Below the pieces are notes generated by a model that was not told the origin of the DNA, did no database searches, and was given only the letters and a program-made list of their open reading frames with translations. Of a stretch of 64,000 nucleotides of DNA, positions 22,798-31,813 are shown piece by piece. Each line of letters opens with the position of its first letter. Position 1 is the first letter of the stretch. A program made the translations under genes and the position numbers. Where the stretch lies: assembly GCF_032393985.1 (NCBI RefSeq), contig NZ_CP135918.1, positions 6,759,724-6,823,723 on the forward strand, in the 5' to 3' direction. Source of the stretch: Fischerella sp. JS2 (GTDB taxonomy: Bacteria; Cyanobacteriota; Cyanobacteriia; Cyanobacteriales; Nostocaceae).

Positions 22798-25164
22798 ATG
22801 CCCGAACAACAGTGGATTTTGACATCAACTGAACAACCGCCTGAGTGGTTCTTAGAAGCTGTCAAGCAGTATACACCCGCATCTAGCGGACAGTTTGCAG
22901 CACAGTTGTTGTGGCAACGTGGTATAAGAGATGTTTCACAAATAACTAATTTTGTCAATCCCAAAACTTACTTACCTGCGAGTCCATTTGAGTTTGGGCA
23001 GGAAATGCACCTGGCGGTAGAACGCTTACAAAGGGCATGGAAATTTGGTGACACAGTTGCCATTTGGGGAGACTTTGACGCCGACGGTATTACCTCCACA
23101 GCTGTGTTATGGGATGGCTTGGGACAGTTTTTTCACCAAAATTCGCAGTTAATTTATTATATTCCGAATCGATTAACAGAATCTCATGGGCTTAACTGTC
23201 AAGGCATAAATAAGTTAGCGCATCAAGGATGTAAGTTAATCGTCACTTGTGATACTGGTAGTACAAATATTGATGAAATTACTTATGCCAATCAACTAGG
23301 TATTGATGTGATTATTACAGACCATCACACTTTACCAGCAGAACGTCCACCTGTGACAGCCATTATTAATCCTCGATATTTGTCTAGTGATCATCAATTG
23401 TTTCATCTTTCTGGAGTGGCAGTTGCTTACAAGTTAGTAGAAGCTTTGTATCAAAGTTTGCCGAAAATTCCACAACAGCCATTAGAAGATTTGTTGGATT
23501 TAGTTGCTGTGGGGTTAATAGCTGACTTAGTGCAGTTGAGCGGAGATTGTCGCTATTTAGCACAATTGGGAATTGAACGGTTGCAAGAAGATTTTAAACT
23601 ACCACCCGCCCAGCGACGACGCCCAGGGGTGGGGCGATTGTTGGAATTGTGTCAGAAAAGTGGCGATCGCCCTACAGATATTTCCTTCGGACTTGGCCCT
23701 CGTATCAATGCCGTCAGTCGCATTCAAGGCGATGCTAGCTTCTGCGTAGAATTACTGACTAGCCGTGACCAGGTTCGTGTTCACCAGTTGGCGGAAGCAA
23801 CAGAATTAGCCAACTCTCGCCGCAAGTCTCTACAAAAAGAGGTTGCCCAACAAGTCAACCACAAGATCAGCCAAATGGACTTGTCCACCACCAGCGTCAT
23901 CGTTTTAGCCGATCCTCAGTGGGCTGTTGGCGTTTTGGGATTAGTAGCAGGACAAGTCGCACAAGAGACAGGACGACCGACTATTTTGTTAAGTAGCGAA
24001 GGGGTAGGGGGAGTAGGGGGAGTAGGAGGGGAAGATACTCCTCACACCCCTCACACTTCCCCCACTATTTCTCCTCTTCTAGCCCGTGGATCTGCACGTT
24101 CCGTTAACTCCGTTGATCTGTACCAACTAGTCAAAAATCAAGCCCATCTGTTACATCGTTTTGGTGGACATCCTTATGCGGCGGGATTGAGTCTACCAGT
24201 GGAAAATATTCCTTTATTTACAGAAGCGATTAACCAGCAATTACGGCAAACTTTGGGCGGTACAACTTTAACACCTACAGTACAAGCGGACTTAGTGGTG
24301 ACAGTGGCGGATTTGGGGAAAGAATTATTTTTAGAATTAAAACTTTTAGAACCCTGTGGCATGGGTAATCCCGTGCCAAAATTGCTGATTCAAAGCTGCT
24401 GGTTTGAAAATGCTTGGCATCGCAATCAGCAAGATTTCCAGGGTAAAAAGATACAGTATATTAAAGCCGAGTTTGATATTCGGGATGAGTCTACCAAAAA
24501 TCCTTTTCCTGGCGTGTGGTGGGGACACTATAAGGAGGAATTGCCATCGGGACGCTGTGATTGCATTGTGGAGTTAGATTACAATACCTTCAAAAAACGT
24601 TATGAAATTCGCTTAATTGCCGTACGTTCTAGCGAACACTCTGCACAAGTGACTCCGCACTCCATACAAATATTAGACTGGCGTAATATCAAGACTACCC
24701 CTACTCTCCCCACTCCCCCACTTTTGGTTAAAGAATGTCCTACCAGTTGGGATGATTTACGGGCATGGTTAAGACGATCGCTTCATAATCAGCAACCACT
24801 AGCGATCGCCTGGTCTGAAACAGAACATCAACCTCCAGAACACATTTGGTTGACGTTGGTAGGAATTGCCAAATATCTTAGCCGCACCAATCAACTAGTT
24901 ACCCGTGTTCAGCTTTTGCAAAAACTTGGCATCAGTGACCAAAGTTTACACATGGGTTTAAGGGCATTAAGATATTCAGGTTTTACCATTCAAAGACAAG
25001 ATCGTTATCTGCAAATTAGCCGACAACCAAACACTGAATCTCCACTTGCAGAAACTGCTATTAACAAGTTTTTAGCTGTTGTTCGCGAAGAACAGTTTCA
25101 GCGCCAGTATTTCGCTGAAGTACCCATATCAACAATTCAAGCGATCGCAATACAAAAAATTTAG
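22798..25164 (+). CDS. recJ: Single-stranded-DNA-specific exonuclease RecJ
   Basis: RecJ degrades ssDNA 5' to 3' in RecF recombination, base excision and mismatch repair. The 788-aa product has the DHH-family metal motifs WGDFDADGITSTA, VTCDTGSTN, IITDHHTLPAERP and GVAVAYKLVEAL. A DHHA1 region with HRFGGHPYAAGLSL follows, then an OB-like domain and a cyanobacterial C-terminal extension. Two in-frame insertions interrupt it: a Gly/Val then Pro/His/Thr stretch at about 24000-24115 between RPTILLSSEG and VDLYQLVKNQ, and a short Thr/Pro stretch at about 24695-24725. Both use the intergenic repeat words. The catalytic residues are untouched. Confidence 0.92.
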   Translation: MPEQQWILTSTEQPPEWFLEAVKQYTPASSGQFAAQLLWQRGIRDVSQITNFVNPKTYLPASPFEFGQEMHLAVERLQRAWKFGDTVAIWGDFDADGITSTAVLWDGLGQFFHQNSQLIYYIPNRLTESHGLNCQGINKLAHQGCKLIVTCDTGSTNIDEITYANQLGIDVIITDHHTLPAERPPVTAIINPRYLSSDHQLFHLSGVAVAYKLVEALYQSLPKIPQQPLEDLLDLVAVGLIADLVQLSGDCRYLAQLGIERLQEDFKLPPAQRRRPGVGRLLELCQKSGDRPTDISFGLGPRINAVSRIQGDASFCVELLTSRDQVRVHQLAEATELANSRRKSLQKEVAQQVNHKISQMDLSTTSVIVLADPQWAVGVLGLVAGQVAQETGRPTILLSSEGVGGVGGVGGEDTPHTPHTSPTISPLLARGSARSVNSVDLYQLVKNQAHLLHRFGGHPYAAGLSLPVENIPLFTEAINQQLRQTLGGTTLTPTVQADLVVTVADLGKELFLELKLLEPCGMGNPVPKLLIQSCWFENAWHRNQQDFQGKKIQYIKAEFDIRDESTKNPFPGVWWGHYKEELPSGRCDCIVELDYNTFKKRYEIRLIAVRSSEHSAQVTPHSIQILDWRNIKTTPTLPTPPLLVKECPTSWDDLRAWLRRSLHNQQPLAIAWSETEHQPPEHIWLTLVGIAKYLSRTNQLVTRVQLLQKLGISDQSLHMGLRALRYSGFTIQRQDRYLQISRQPNTESPLAETAINKFLAVVREEQFQRQYFAEVPISTIQAIAIQKI
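24000..24115. repeat. In-frame repeat insertion in recJ
   Basis: GGGGGAGTA triplets (three copies) and CACCCCTCACAC words encode a VGG repeat followed by a PHTPHT peptide, matching the peptide produced by the second cobN insertion. It lies between two conserved blocks of the DHHA1 part. Confidence 0.7.
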
Positions 25165-25296
25165 TTAGTAGTTAGTAGTTAGTGGGTAGAGACGCGAGGA
25201 ACATCGCGTCTGTACATTAGTTGTTAGTTGTTAGTTGTTAGTTGCTCACCACTCTCCACACTCCCCATCACCCCATCTCCCTACCTCCCCATCTCC
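25165..25296. repeat. Short tandem repeats and hairpin between recJ and ydcF-like gene
   Basis: GTTAGTA and GTTAGTTGTTAG tandem words flank an 8-bp perfect hairpin (AGACGCGA 25190-25197 with TCGCGTCT 25204-25211). CACCCCATCTCCCTACC words continue to the end of the minus-strand gene. Confidence 0.65.
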
Positions 25297-26001
25297 CTAC
25301 CTCCCCCACTCTAAATTCCCCTGTTGTTCACATTTAAAACTGCGATCCTGCCAAGCTTTGATATCTACATCTGACAATCTTGTCACTTGAGAACATTGCG
25401 GCTGAATAACCTGGCTTAATCCTGCCCACAAGAAACTACGGGTCACATCTAATCCAGTTTTCGCCCAATATTCACGATTCCCAGGAATGCCTTGCTCTTG
25501 TACAACTTCTGTTTCTACCCAAATACCATGCGCGCCTAATAAAATCTGTGCTAACCATTTTGCCCGTGGTAGGTGTGTAGGGGAGGTAATTAACATGACT
25601 TTATGCACATGCCAACGGCGTAGAATCGGAATACTATAGTAGAAATTACTGAAAGTCGAGCTAGCACACTTCTCCAACCAGACATTTGCCATTGCAGCTA
25701 CTTCCCTTTGAAAAATGAGCCAAATACAGCCATCAGCAGAACCTCCAGAAATTAAAACTTTGACTTGTGGGTATTGCTTGGTTAGTTTAGCGACGTACAT
25801 TTCCCGGCGAATACTGCCACCAAGTACGAAAAAAGTGTCCACTGGCTTGGAGGATGCAAAGACTAAAGTTATAGTGGTAAACACTAGCCAAATACTAAGG
25901 AGAAGACACAGGCAAATTTTAATTTTTCGTAACACTCTCCACTTTTTTAGTAAGGTATTTCTACGGGGAAGATTAGGGCTACTCGTAACTTTACGGTTCA
26001 T
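25297..26001 (-). CDS. YdcF/SanA-like DUF218 family membrane-anchored protein
   Basis: The 234-aa protein has one N-terminal membrane segment (about 27-52). A DUF218 domain follows with FFVLGGSIRRE, VKVLISGGSADGC and HVHKVMLITSPTHLPRAKW, the usual G-G and T-x-x-x-H/x-R-A pattern. Family members are linked to envelope barrier and polysaccharide metabolism. It is convergent with recJ and stands alone. The enzymatic role is not known. Confidence 0.75.
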   Translation of the reverse strand: MNRKVTSSPNLPRRNTLLKKWRVLRKIKICLCLLLSIWLVFTTITLVFASSKPVDTFFVLGGSIRREMYVAKLTKQYPQVKVLISGGSADGCIWLIFQREVAAMANVWLEKCASSTFSNFYYSIPILRRWHVHKVMLITSPTHLPRAKWLAQILLGAHGIWVETEVVQEQGIPGNREYWAKTGLDVTRSFLWAGLSQVIQPQCSQVTRLSDVDIKAWQDRSFKCEQQGNLEWGR

Positions 26002-26305
26002 GGCAACTTTATATAAAATTTAAATTACCTATATTTTTTAATCATTAAAATTAATGCATCTAGCAATAATTGGTATTAGGTAATAATGAGTGCAATTATG
26101 ACACTGATGAAAGTGTCATACGAATGCAGTAAGCTGACTGAGCAAGTTGACTAGTGCGAGATAAGTCCTTGATAGGAATTACGGTATTTTCAAGATAGTT
26201 AAAAGGAAAACAGGATGAAGGGAGTATAGCCGAGCAAACTAATAACTTTCTAAAGAGCTTCTGATTGCTAAACTGTCAACCACACAACTATTCCAGCTTA
26301 TATAC
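26002..26305. other. Divergent promoter region of ydcF-like gene and ctp protease
   Basis: This 304-bp gap between divergent genes holds an 8-bp perfect inverted repeat (ATGACACT 26098-26105, AGTGTCAT 26112-26119), a possible operator or small hairpin. No clear -35/-10 pair stands out. Confidence 0.4.
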
Positions 26306-27646
26306 ATGAAACAATCTGCAAAACGTTACTCGCCACTGCAAGTAGCTTTAATTGGAGGAGCGATCGCCACCACAGCTACAGTATCTGCATTCGGACCAGG
26401 TTGGTGTCGTTCTGTTCGTGCAGCACTACAAGATAGCCCTAAACAGGTAGTTGATCAAGTATGGCAACTCGTAAATCGCGAATATGTAGATGGTTCTTTT
26501 AACCGCCAAAATTGGCTAACAATCAGACAAAGCCTATTGAGCAGAAACTATTCCTCTCGAGAAGAAGCTTACATCGCTATCCGGGAAGCGCTGCAAAAGC
26601 TGGAAGATCCATACACGCGCTTTATGGATCCTAAACAATTTGAAGCCCTTACCAACCAAACATCTGGAGAAGTCTCTGGAATTGGCATTCGGATGGAGGT
26701 GAATGAAAATAGCAAGCGGTTAGTTGTTGTAGAAGCCTTAGAAAATTCGCCAGCAATTAAAGCTGGAATCAAGGCTGGGGATGAGATTGTAGCTATTGAT
26801 GGCAAACCCACCCGTCAGATGAAGATCGAAGATGCCTCCAAGCTGATTCGTGGCCGAGCAGGTACAATGGTGACTTTGCGATTGGAAAGAGATGGACACA
26901 GTGCTTTTGACCTCAAACTAACACGAGCTACGATTGAAGTTCCAACAGTACGTTATGCCCTCAAACAAGAAGGTCGACGTCGGGTTGGCTATATTCGTTT
27001 AAGGGAGTTTAACGCCCATGCTTCCGATCAGATGCGACGGGCTATCCGTGATTTGAACAGCAAACAAGTTGATGGCTTTGTACTTGATTTACGGGGTAAT
27101 CCTGGTGGTTTGTTGCAAGCCAGTATTGAAATTGCCCGGATGTGGATGAATGATGGTGCAATTGTCCGTACTGTAGACCGTAGAGGCGGCAGTGAAGAGA
27201 GCAAAGCCAATCACACAGCTATAACAAACCGTCCTTTAGTGGTACTGGTCGATAATAACTCAGCTAGCGCAAGTGAAATCCTCACAGGCGCACTGAAGGA
27301 TAATAAACGAGCAATAGTAGTTGGCAGTCAAACCTTTGGCAAAGCTTTAGTCCAATCAGTACATGAACTAGGAGATGGTTCTGGTGTAGCAATTACCATT
27401 GCCCATTACTACACTCCAAAAGGTACAGATATTAACCATAAGGGAATAGCACCAGATATTAAATTAGAGTTAACAGAAGAACAACAACGGCAGTTGGCAT
27501 CTAACCCTGATTTGTTGGGAACTAACAAAGATCCTCAATATACTCGTGCTTTGACAATTCTTTCTAACAATCAGTTTGCCCAACCTTTGCAAAATCAAAC
27601 CACTCAAAAAGCAAACAACTTTGGTGCTGATAATTTACGACTTTAG
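26306..27646 (+). CDS. Carboxyl-terminal processing protease (S41)
   Basis: The 446-aa exported protease starts with a basic region and a hydrophobic segment (VALIGGAIATTATVSAFG), a likely signal peptide to the lumen or periplasm. A PDZ domain (about 110-185; GIGIRMEVNENSKRLVVVEALENSPAIKAGIKAGDEIVAIDG) is followed by the S41 core with GFVLDLRGNPGGLLQ. The catalytic Ser lies in NNSASASEILTGAL and the Lys in QTFGKALVQS. Cyanobacteria have three paralogues: CtpA processes D1, while CtpB and CtpC have other substrates. I cannot assign which one this is, though length and motifs suit CtpB or CtpC. Confidence 0.9.
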   Translation: MKQSAKRYSPLQVALIGGAIATTATVSAFGPGWCRSVRAALQDSPKQVVDQVWQLVNREYVDGSFNRQNWLTIRQSLLSRNYSSREEAYIAIREALQKLEDPYTRFMDPKQFEALTNQTSGEVSGIGIRMEVNENSKRLVVVEALENSPAIKAGIKAGDEIVAIDGKPTRQMKIEDASKLIRGRAGTMVTLRLERDGHSAFDLKLTRATIEVPTVRYALKQEGRRRVGYIRLREFNAHASDQMRRAIRDLNSKQVDGFVLDLRGNPGGLLQASIEIARMWMNDGAIVRTVDRRGGSEESKANHTAITNRPLVVLVDNNSASASEILTGALKDNKRAIVVGSQTFGKALVQSVHELGDGSGVAITIAHYYTPKGTDINHKGIAPDIKLELTEEQQRQLASNPDLLGTNKDPQYTRALTILSNNQFAQPLQNQTTQKANNFGADNLRL

Positions 27647-27654
27647 TTCTCAGG

Positions 27655-27752
27655 TTTAGGATTTGGGAATACTAAAAATTAGGTAGTTGTTTGTTGTTTG
27701 TTGTTTGTTGATTATAAAAATCATCAACCACCAACCACCAGCAAACAACTAG
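27655..27752. repeat. TTTGTTG / CAACCAC short repeats forming an inverted pair
   Basis: TTGTTTGTTGTTTGTTG (about 27684-27710) and CATCAACCACCAACCACCAGCAAACAAC (about 27722-27750) are roughly complementary heptamer-type repeats. They could fold between the protease and glycosyltransferase genes. Confidence 0.5.
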
Positions 27753-27782
27753 CAATAGTTGTTAATTCCAAATCCTAAATAT

Positions 27783-28751
27783 ATGAATCACCAATCAAGT
27801 AACACAACGACCACTGATGCTTTCTTGCCAAGGGTATCAGTGGTTATTCCTATTTATAACAGCGAAACAGATTTACCAGAATTAATTAATTGTCTGTTTG
27901 CTCAAACTTACCCAAAAGAATGGGTGGAATACTTGCTAGTAGATAATAATAGCAGCGATCGCACTTTTGAACTCTTACAAGAAACTGCTAAAAATTCTCC
28001 TATATTAATTCGTCCTCTCAGTGAAAATCAAATTCAAAGTTCCTACGCTGCCCGTAACACAGGCATTCGCGCCGCCAATAGTCAAATTATTGTTTTTACC
28101 GATGCTGATTGTCGTCCTCAACCACAGTGGCTAGAGTTATTAATTGCACCTTTTGTTAACAATGATGTGGCAATTGTCGCTGGTGAAATCATAGCACTAC
28201 CTGGTAATAACTTGCTAGAAAAATTTGCCGCTCACCAAGATACTTTATCGCAAAAGCACACCCTCAATCATAAATTTTGTCCCTATGGTCAAACGGCAAA
28301 CTTAGCAATTCGACGACAAGCATTTGAGAAAGCAGGTTTATTTCGTCCCTATTTGACAACCGGTGGTGATGCTGATATCTGTTGGCGGATTCAACGAGAA
28401 AATATTGGACGTTTAGAATTTGCGACCAAGGCGATCGTACAGCATCGTCACCGTAGCACACTAAAAGAATTACAAAGCCAATGGCGACGTTATGGACGTT
28501 CAAATCGCTATTTACACGAATTGTATGGTGTGGAGTTAATGCGAGACATGACATTAAAAGAATGCACCTATCGATTAGCACGTTGGTTAATCAAAGAACT
28601 ACCAAGGAATAGCATCAAAGCTTTAGCGGGTAAAATTCAACTCGTAGATTTATTAAATACTCCTATTGGTTTATTTACTGCTAGGGCGCGTAGTGCTGGT
28701 CAAAGAGAAGCTCAATTACCAGAAAAAGCTAAGGTCATTGAGATGCTATAA
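27783..28751 (+). CDS. Family 2 glycosyltransferase
   Basis: I chose the ATG at 27783 over the upstream TTG, which lies in repeat DNA; this gives 322 aa. The GT-A fold is shown by VSVVIPIYNSETDLPELINCL, LLVDNNSSDRT, AARNTGIRAA and the metal-binding IVFTDADCRPQPQWLE. FRPYLTTGGDADICWRI is the acceptor-site block, and the C-terminal region is basic. It has no membrane helices. The sugar and acceptor cannot be read. It stands alone downstream of the protease. Confidence 0.85.
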   Translation: MNHQSSNTTTTDAFLPRVSVVIPIYNSETDLPELINCLFAQTYPKEWVEYLLVDNNSSDRTFELLQETAKNSPILIRPLSENQIQSSYAARNTGIRAANSQIIVFTDADCRPQPQWLELLIAPFVNNDVAIVAGEIIALPGNNLLEKFAAHQDTLSQKHTLNHKFCPYGQTANLAIRRQAFEKAGLFRPYLTTGGDADICWRIQRENIGRLEFATKAIVQHRHRSTLKELQSQWRRYGRSNRYLHELYGVELMRDMTLKECTYRLARWLIKELPRNSIKALAGKIQLVDLLNTPIGLFTARARSAGQREAQLPEKAKVIEML

Positions 28752-29103
28752 AAATGTGAAATTTGAAATTGTGAATAGTTAATAGTTAATTGCTAATTGC
28801 TCAGTTTAAATAGCTATTAACTTATTAACTTTTCTGGTTGAGTAAATACTAAAAAAGATCTAATTTCTCTTTGCATTCTTAATAAATTTTTTACACTGTA
28901 AGTCAAGCAAAATGGAGGAATTAATAGATTTTTTCTCCTCAGAGAATGGCTAAAATCTGAAAAAAATATCACTTCTATTTACTCAATATTCTTGAAACTT
29001 CATAATTTAGAAAATTTTGTTGCCCTACAGAAATTTCTAAAAACGTTATAATTTCTAACGATATTACTGTAATTTGCAGATTTTGTATTTACTGGAGTTG
29101 ATA
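28752..29103. other. AT-rich gap
   Basis: This 352-bp, strongly AT-rich gap has AGTTAATAGTTAATTGCTAATTGC-type short repeats at about 28775-28800. Nothing else can be named. It probably contains the promoter of the GAF gene, whose ribosome-binding site is GGAG just before the ATG at 29104. Confidence 0.5.
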
Positions 29104-29805
29104 ATGTTATATTGGAGAGATGACACTGGTTTACCAAATTTCTATAAAGGCTGGAATGTCTTTATAGGTGAAAAACAAAATGGCACAGCTACTAAGCTTG
29201 ATGAATCACTTCAAAAAGTGCTTGAGTGGTTGAAAGAGTATATGTCTGTGGACACAGTTACTTTCCTACTACCTGTTACGGATCAACAAAAGCTTGATGT
29301 CTATGCCACTATTGGACTTGAAGAAGAGATAGCACAACATATCCGTATTCCCATTGGGCATGGTATAGCTGGTCGCATTGCTGCAAGCATGAAACCAATG
29401 ATATTGAATAACTTGTCAGGAGTAGAAATATTCAGCCCAATTTTGCGCCAAAAGGATTTGAAATCACTTGTTGGCATACCAATACCGCTTAAACAAGGTG
29501 TAGTAGGAGTACTGCACGTTGGCACTTTTGAGTCTCATCAGTTTAGTGAGCGTGATGTGGAACAGCTGCAACTAGCTGCACATCGTATCAGCACAATGAT
29601 AGATACAGAGGTTTTAAATATCGAGCAGAGCGATTATCATCGGGAACTCGAGCGCTTTAATAGCGTAAGTCAAGTCTTCACATTAAATATTTCTGCGTTG
29701 AAAAAGCAAGTATTGAAATTAACGGCTGCTTTACTAAACTGGATAAATTCAGCTAAGCAGGAAGACAGGGAATATAATATTCCTACATTTGAGATGATAG
29801 TCTGA
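29104..29805 (+). CDS. GAF domain protein
   Basis: The start is the ATG at 29104 with GGAG upstream; an earlier TTG at 29074 lacks support. The 233-aa product contains one GAF domain (about 30-180): LQKVLEWLKEYMSVDTVTFLL, IRIPIGHGIAGRIAASMKPMI, GIPIPLKQGVVGVLHVGTF. A short helical tail follows. There is no kinase, cyclase or HTH output domain and no obvious chromophore-binding Cys. It may act with the response regulator 180 bp downstream, which is inference from position only. Confidence 0.8.
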   Translation: MLYWRDDTGLPNFYKGWNVFIGEKQNGTATKLDESLQKVLEWLKEYMSVDTVTFLLPVTDQQKLDVYATIGLEEEIAQHIRIPIGHGIAGRIAASMKPMILNNLSGVEIFSPILRQKDLKSLVGIPIPLKQGVVGVLHVGTFESHQFSERDVEQLQLAAHRISTMIDTEVLNIEQSDYHRELERFNSVSQVFTLNISALKKQVLKLTAALLNWINSAKQEDREYNIPTFEMIV

Positions 29806-29987
29806 CATCTGTTACACCTCTACCTGACATAAATTAAGATACTTGGGCTAAAAGAGCCGACTTGAAATTTTTGCCAAACCCTATTAGTATTGAATTTCAT
29901 TTTTCGGCTAGCCCATCTATCAGTCTTTATGCATGATTACCAACAGCCTGCTAAATTGGAGATAAAGTCGAAGAAAGGAAACTGTAA

Positions 29988-30683
29988 ATGTCAGCACAAT
30001 TGTTACTGGTAGATGATGAACCGGGGCTGCGTGAAGCAGTAAAAGATTATTTACAGGAAAGCGGTTTCAACGTTCAGATTGCCAGTAACGCTCGTGAGGG
30101 CTGGGAGTTAATGCAACAAAGTACACCTGATTTGGTAATCTCTGACATTATGATGCCTCAGGTAGATGGCTATCAATTTCTCAAGCAACTACGTGAAGAC
30201 CCCCGCTTTCAAGCATTACCAGTGATATTTTTAACTGCAAAAGGCATGACGACCGATCGCATCCAAGGTTATCAAGCTGGTGTAGATGCTTATCTGCCTA
30301 AACCTTTTGATCCTGATGAACTAGTGGCAATAGTCGAAAATTTGCTAGCACGACGCACAAGTAAAACTCCAACTACAACCGAAGAAGGGGAGACGCCTGA
30401 CATTGCCGATTTGGCTAATCAAATCGCTCAAATCAAAGCACTGTTGACTCAAAGAAATGCGATCGCCCAATCTCCACCACCATTTACAATCGATTTGACT
30501 CCCCGTGAGCAAAGTGTTTTAAATTTGGTAGCAGAAGGCTTAATGAACAAAGAGATTGCTCGTCGCCTAGAAACCAGCGTCCGCAATGTTGAAAAATATG
30601 TCAGCCGTTTGTTTAGTAAAACTGGCACCAATAGCCGAACCGAGTTAGTCCGTTTTGCTCTTGAACATGGTTTGGCTAAGTGA
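29988..30683 (+). CDS. NarL/LuxR-family response regulator
   Basis: The 231-aa protein has a receiver domain (1-120) with acidic DDE, phospho-acceptor Asp in LVISDIMMPQVDGY, Thr/Ala switch FLTAKGM and Lys in YLPKPFDPDE. A linker follows, then a LuxR-type HTH (about 168-228; LTPREQSVLNLVAEGLMNKEIARRLETSVRNVEKYVSRLF). An AAGGA ribosome-binding site precedes the ATG. Among cyanobacterial regulators it resembles the Ycf29-type group by overall layout, a weak assignment. Its cognate kinase is not identifiable; the nearest kinase in the window is the split gene at 1.3-3.4 kb. Confidence 0.88.
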   Translation: MSAQLLLVDDEPGLREAVKDYLQESGFNVQIASNAREGWELMQQSTPDLVISDIMMPQVDGYQFLKQLREDPRFQALPVIFLTAKGMTTDRIQGYQAGVDAYLPKPFDPDELVAIVENLLARRTSKTPTTTEEGETPDIADLANQIAQIKALLTQRNAIAQSPPPFTIDLTPREQSVLNLVAEGLMNKEIARRLETSVRNVEKYVSRLFSKTGTNSRTELVRFALEHGLAK

Positions 30684-30730
30684 AGTACTTGGTGATCAAC
30701 GCTGAAGATTTTATTATTTACCTTTAGTTG

Positions 30731-30753
30731 TGTGATCCAACAGTTAGATCACA
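30731..30753 (+). terminator. Possible terminator hairpin of the response regulator
   Basis: TGTGATC (30731-30737) pairs with GATCACA (30747-30753) around a 9-nt loop, 48 nt after the stop codon. The stem is short and no T-run follows, so confidence is low. Confidence 0.3.
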
Positions 30754-30760
30754 AATGATG

Positions 30761-30994
30761 TCATGTCCGCTTGAACACTATATTATCCGTTGGAGTCGGG
30801 TAATAAGTAATGGGTAATTGGTGAGCCAACGACTCTTACGCAGGGGGTTTTCCCCCAATCCCCACCAGGGGTTCCGAGTCCCCCATGAGCGACTGGCGAA
30901 CCCGTAAGGGTAATTAAGATAGTGATGATTTTCCAATGCCCGATGCCCAATGCTCAAGTTTGATATTATAAGCAATTAGTCGGACACGACATGA
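30761..30994. mobile_element. MITE-like repeat element with imperfect terminal inverted repeats
   Basis: The left end TCATGTC...CG-CTTGAACACTATATTATC matches the right end read on the other strand (TCATGTCgtgtCCGACTAATTGCTTATAATATC), with a 4-nt insertion and scattered mismatches. The 234-bp interior holds a palindromic repeat (about 30836-30912) and no gene. The same end word (TCATGTCCGCTT) breaks the nanE remnant at 1096. This suggests a small non-autonomous element; no target duplication is clear. Confidence 0.45.
30836..30915. repeat. Palindromic repeat inside the MITE-like element
   Basis: GGGGGTTTTCCCCC, CCCCACCAGGGGTT and CGAACCCGTAAGGGT form nested short hairpins of the same class as at 21985-22045 and 41330-41410. 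Confidence 0.55.
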
Positions 30995-31531
30995 TGAGTT
31001 GTCTACCCAACACATTATCCAATCAGCATCATCCAGAATTCAGAATTCTAAACTCGGGATTCTGAATTCTGTAATTTTGCGATTTGTATCGATTATGATA
31101 CCAATTTGAAAAATGATTGTAACAAATAGATTGACAGAATCTATACCCAGATAAAGTTTTCCAATCCAAAATCCAAAATGGTATGAATATCTAGATATTT
31201 ATCAAGAGTGCTGGTTCTAGTAATACCCTGGAAATATAAGATCAAAATTTAAAACCTGCTGGAAAGCAAGGTTCAAACACATTAGTAGGCACCCAAGTCT
31301 GTATCCGTAGTGCAAAGGGTGAAGGCTACTGTAAAAGGGATAGTGTCTCTCCCTAGATGGCCAGAAAGAACCTTCTTGTAGAGTAAAATTTTACTGAAGC
31401 TTGTAACTATGGGATTGGGTTACACAAGCAGACTCATCAAAATAATAAATCGACTAATGGCAAACTCAAAAAAGTCACCATTCCCTGCCCAATACAAGAC
31501 ATACTATTACTGGTAATTACAGTTCCCAAGA

Positions 31532-31813
31532 CTAAGCATTTTCAGTAGAGTTACGTAAACGCATTAATTGACGTCGCATTTGTGGCGATGCTTTCAGTTC
31601 TGAAATTTCCTGAGCCTTCACAGAAGCTTGCAGAGTCTCTAGAAATTCGTCAGATCCTTCAGTTAGTAAAGCATCTAATAACACCTGCAAAAGTTGGTCG
31701 CGATCGCCTAATAAACTTTTTTCCTCAATCAATCGAAATTTGAGATGGATTTCACATTCATAAACGCCTACTTCAATATTATTTATTTGGCGTGGTAATA
31801 CTTTAGAGTTCAT
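31532..31813 (-). CDS. Small conserved-looking protein of unknown function (93 aa)
   Basis: I do not recognise the family. The 93-aa product begins MNSKVLPRQINNIEVGVYECEIHLKFRLIEE and continues with a helical region (LQVLLDALLTEGSDEFLETLQASVKAQE) that ends with basic MRRQLMRLR. It looks like an alpha/beta N-terminus followed by helices, with no signal peptide or metal motif. The first 60 residues have good coding character, and a GGAAT-type site precedes the start. It is isolated between two long non-coding stretches, so it may be regulated through its own long leader. Confidence 0.6.
   Translation of the reverse strand: MNSKVLPRQINNIEVGVYECEIHLKFRLIEEKSLLGDRDQLLQVLLDALLTEGSDEFLETLQASVKAQEISELKASPQMRRQLMRLRNSTENA

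Larger units (their letters stand above)
30684..31531. other. 848-bp gap with hairpin and MITE-like element
   Basis: It holds a possible terminator of the response regulator (30731-30753), a MITE-like element (30761-30994), TTCTGAATTC-type palindromic words near 31035-31070, and an unexplained stretch at 31240-31420. On the minus strand that stretch has a short protein-like tail (TWVPTNVFEPCFPAGFKF, about 31250-31310) behind stop codons, possibly a gene relic. No intact gene is seen. Confidence 0.45.

Noticed and set aside
31240-31420. RNase P RNA, tmRNA or 6S RNA
   Set aside because: The conserved sequence blocks of these RNAs, as far as I can recall them, are not present.
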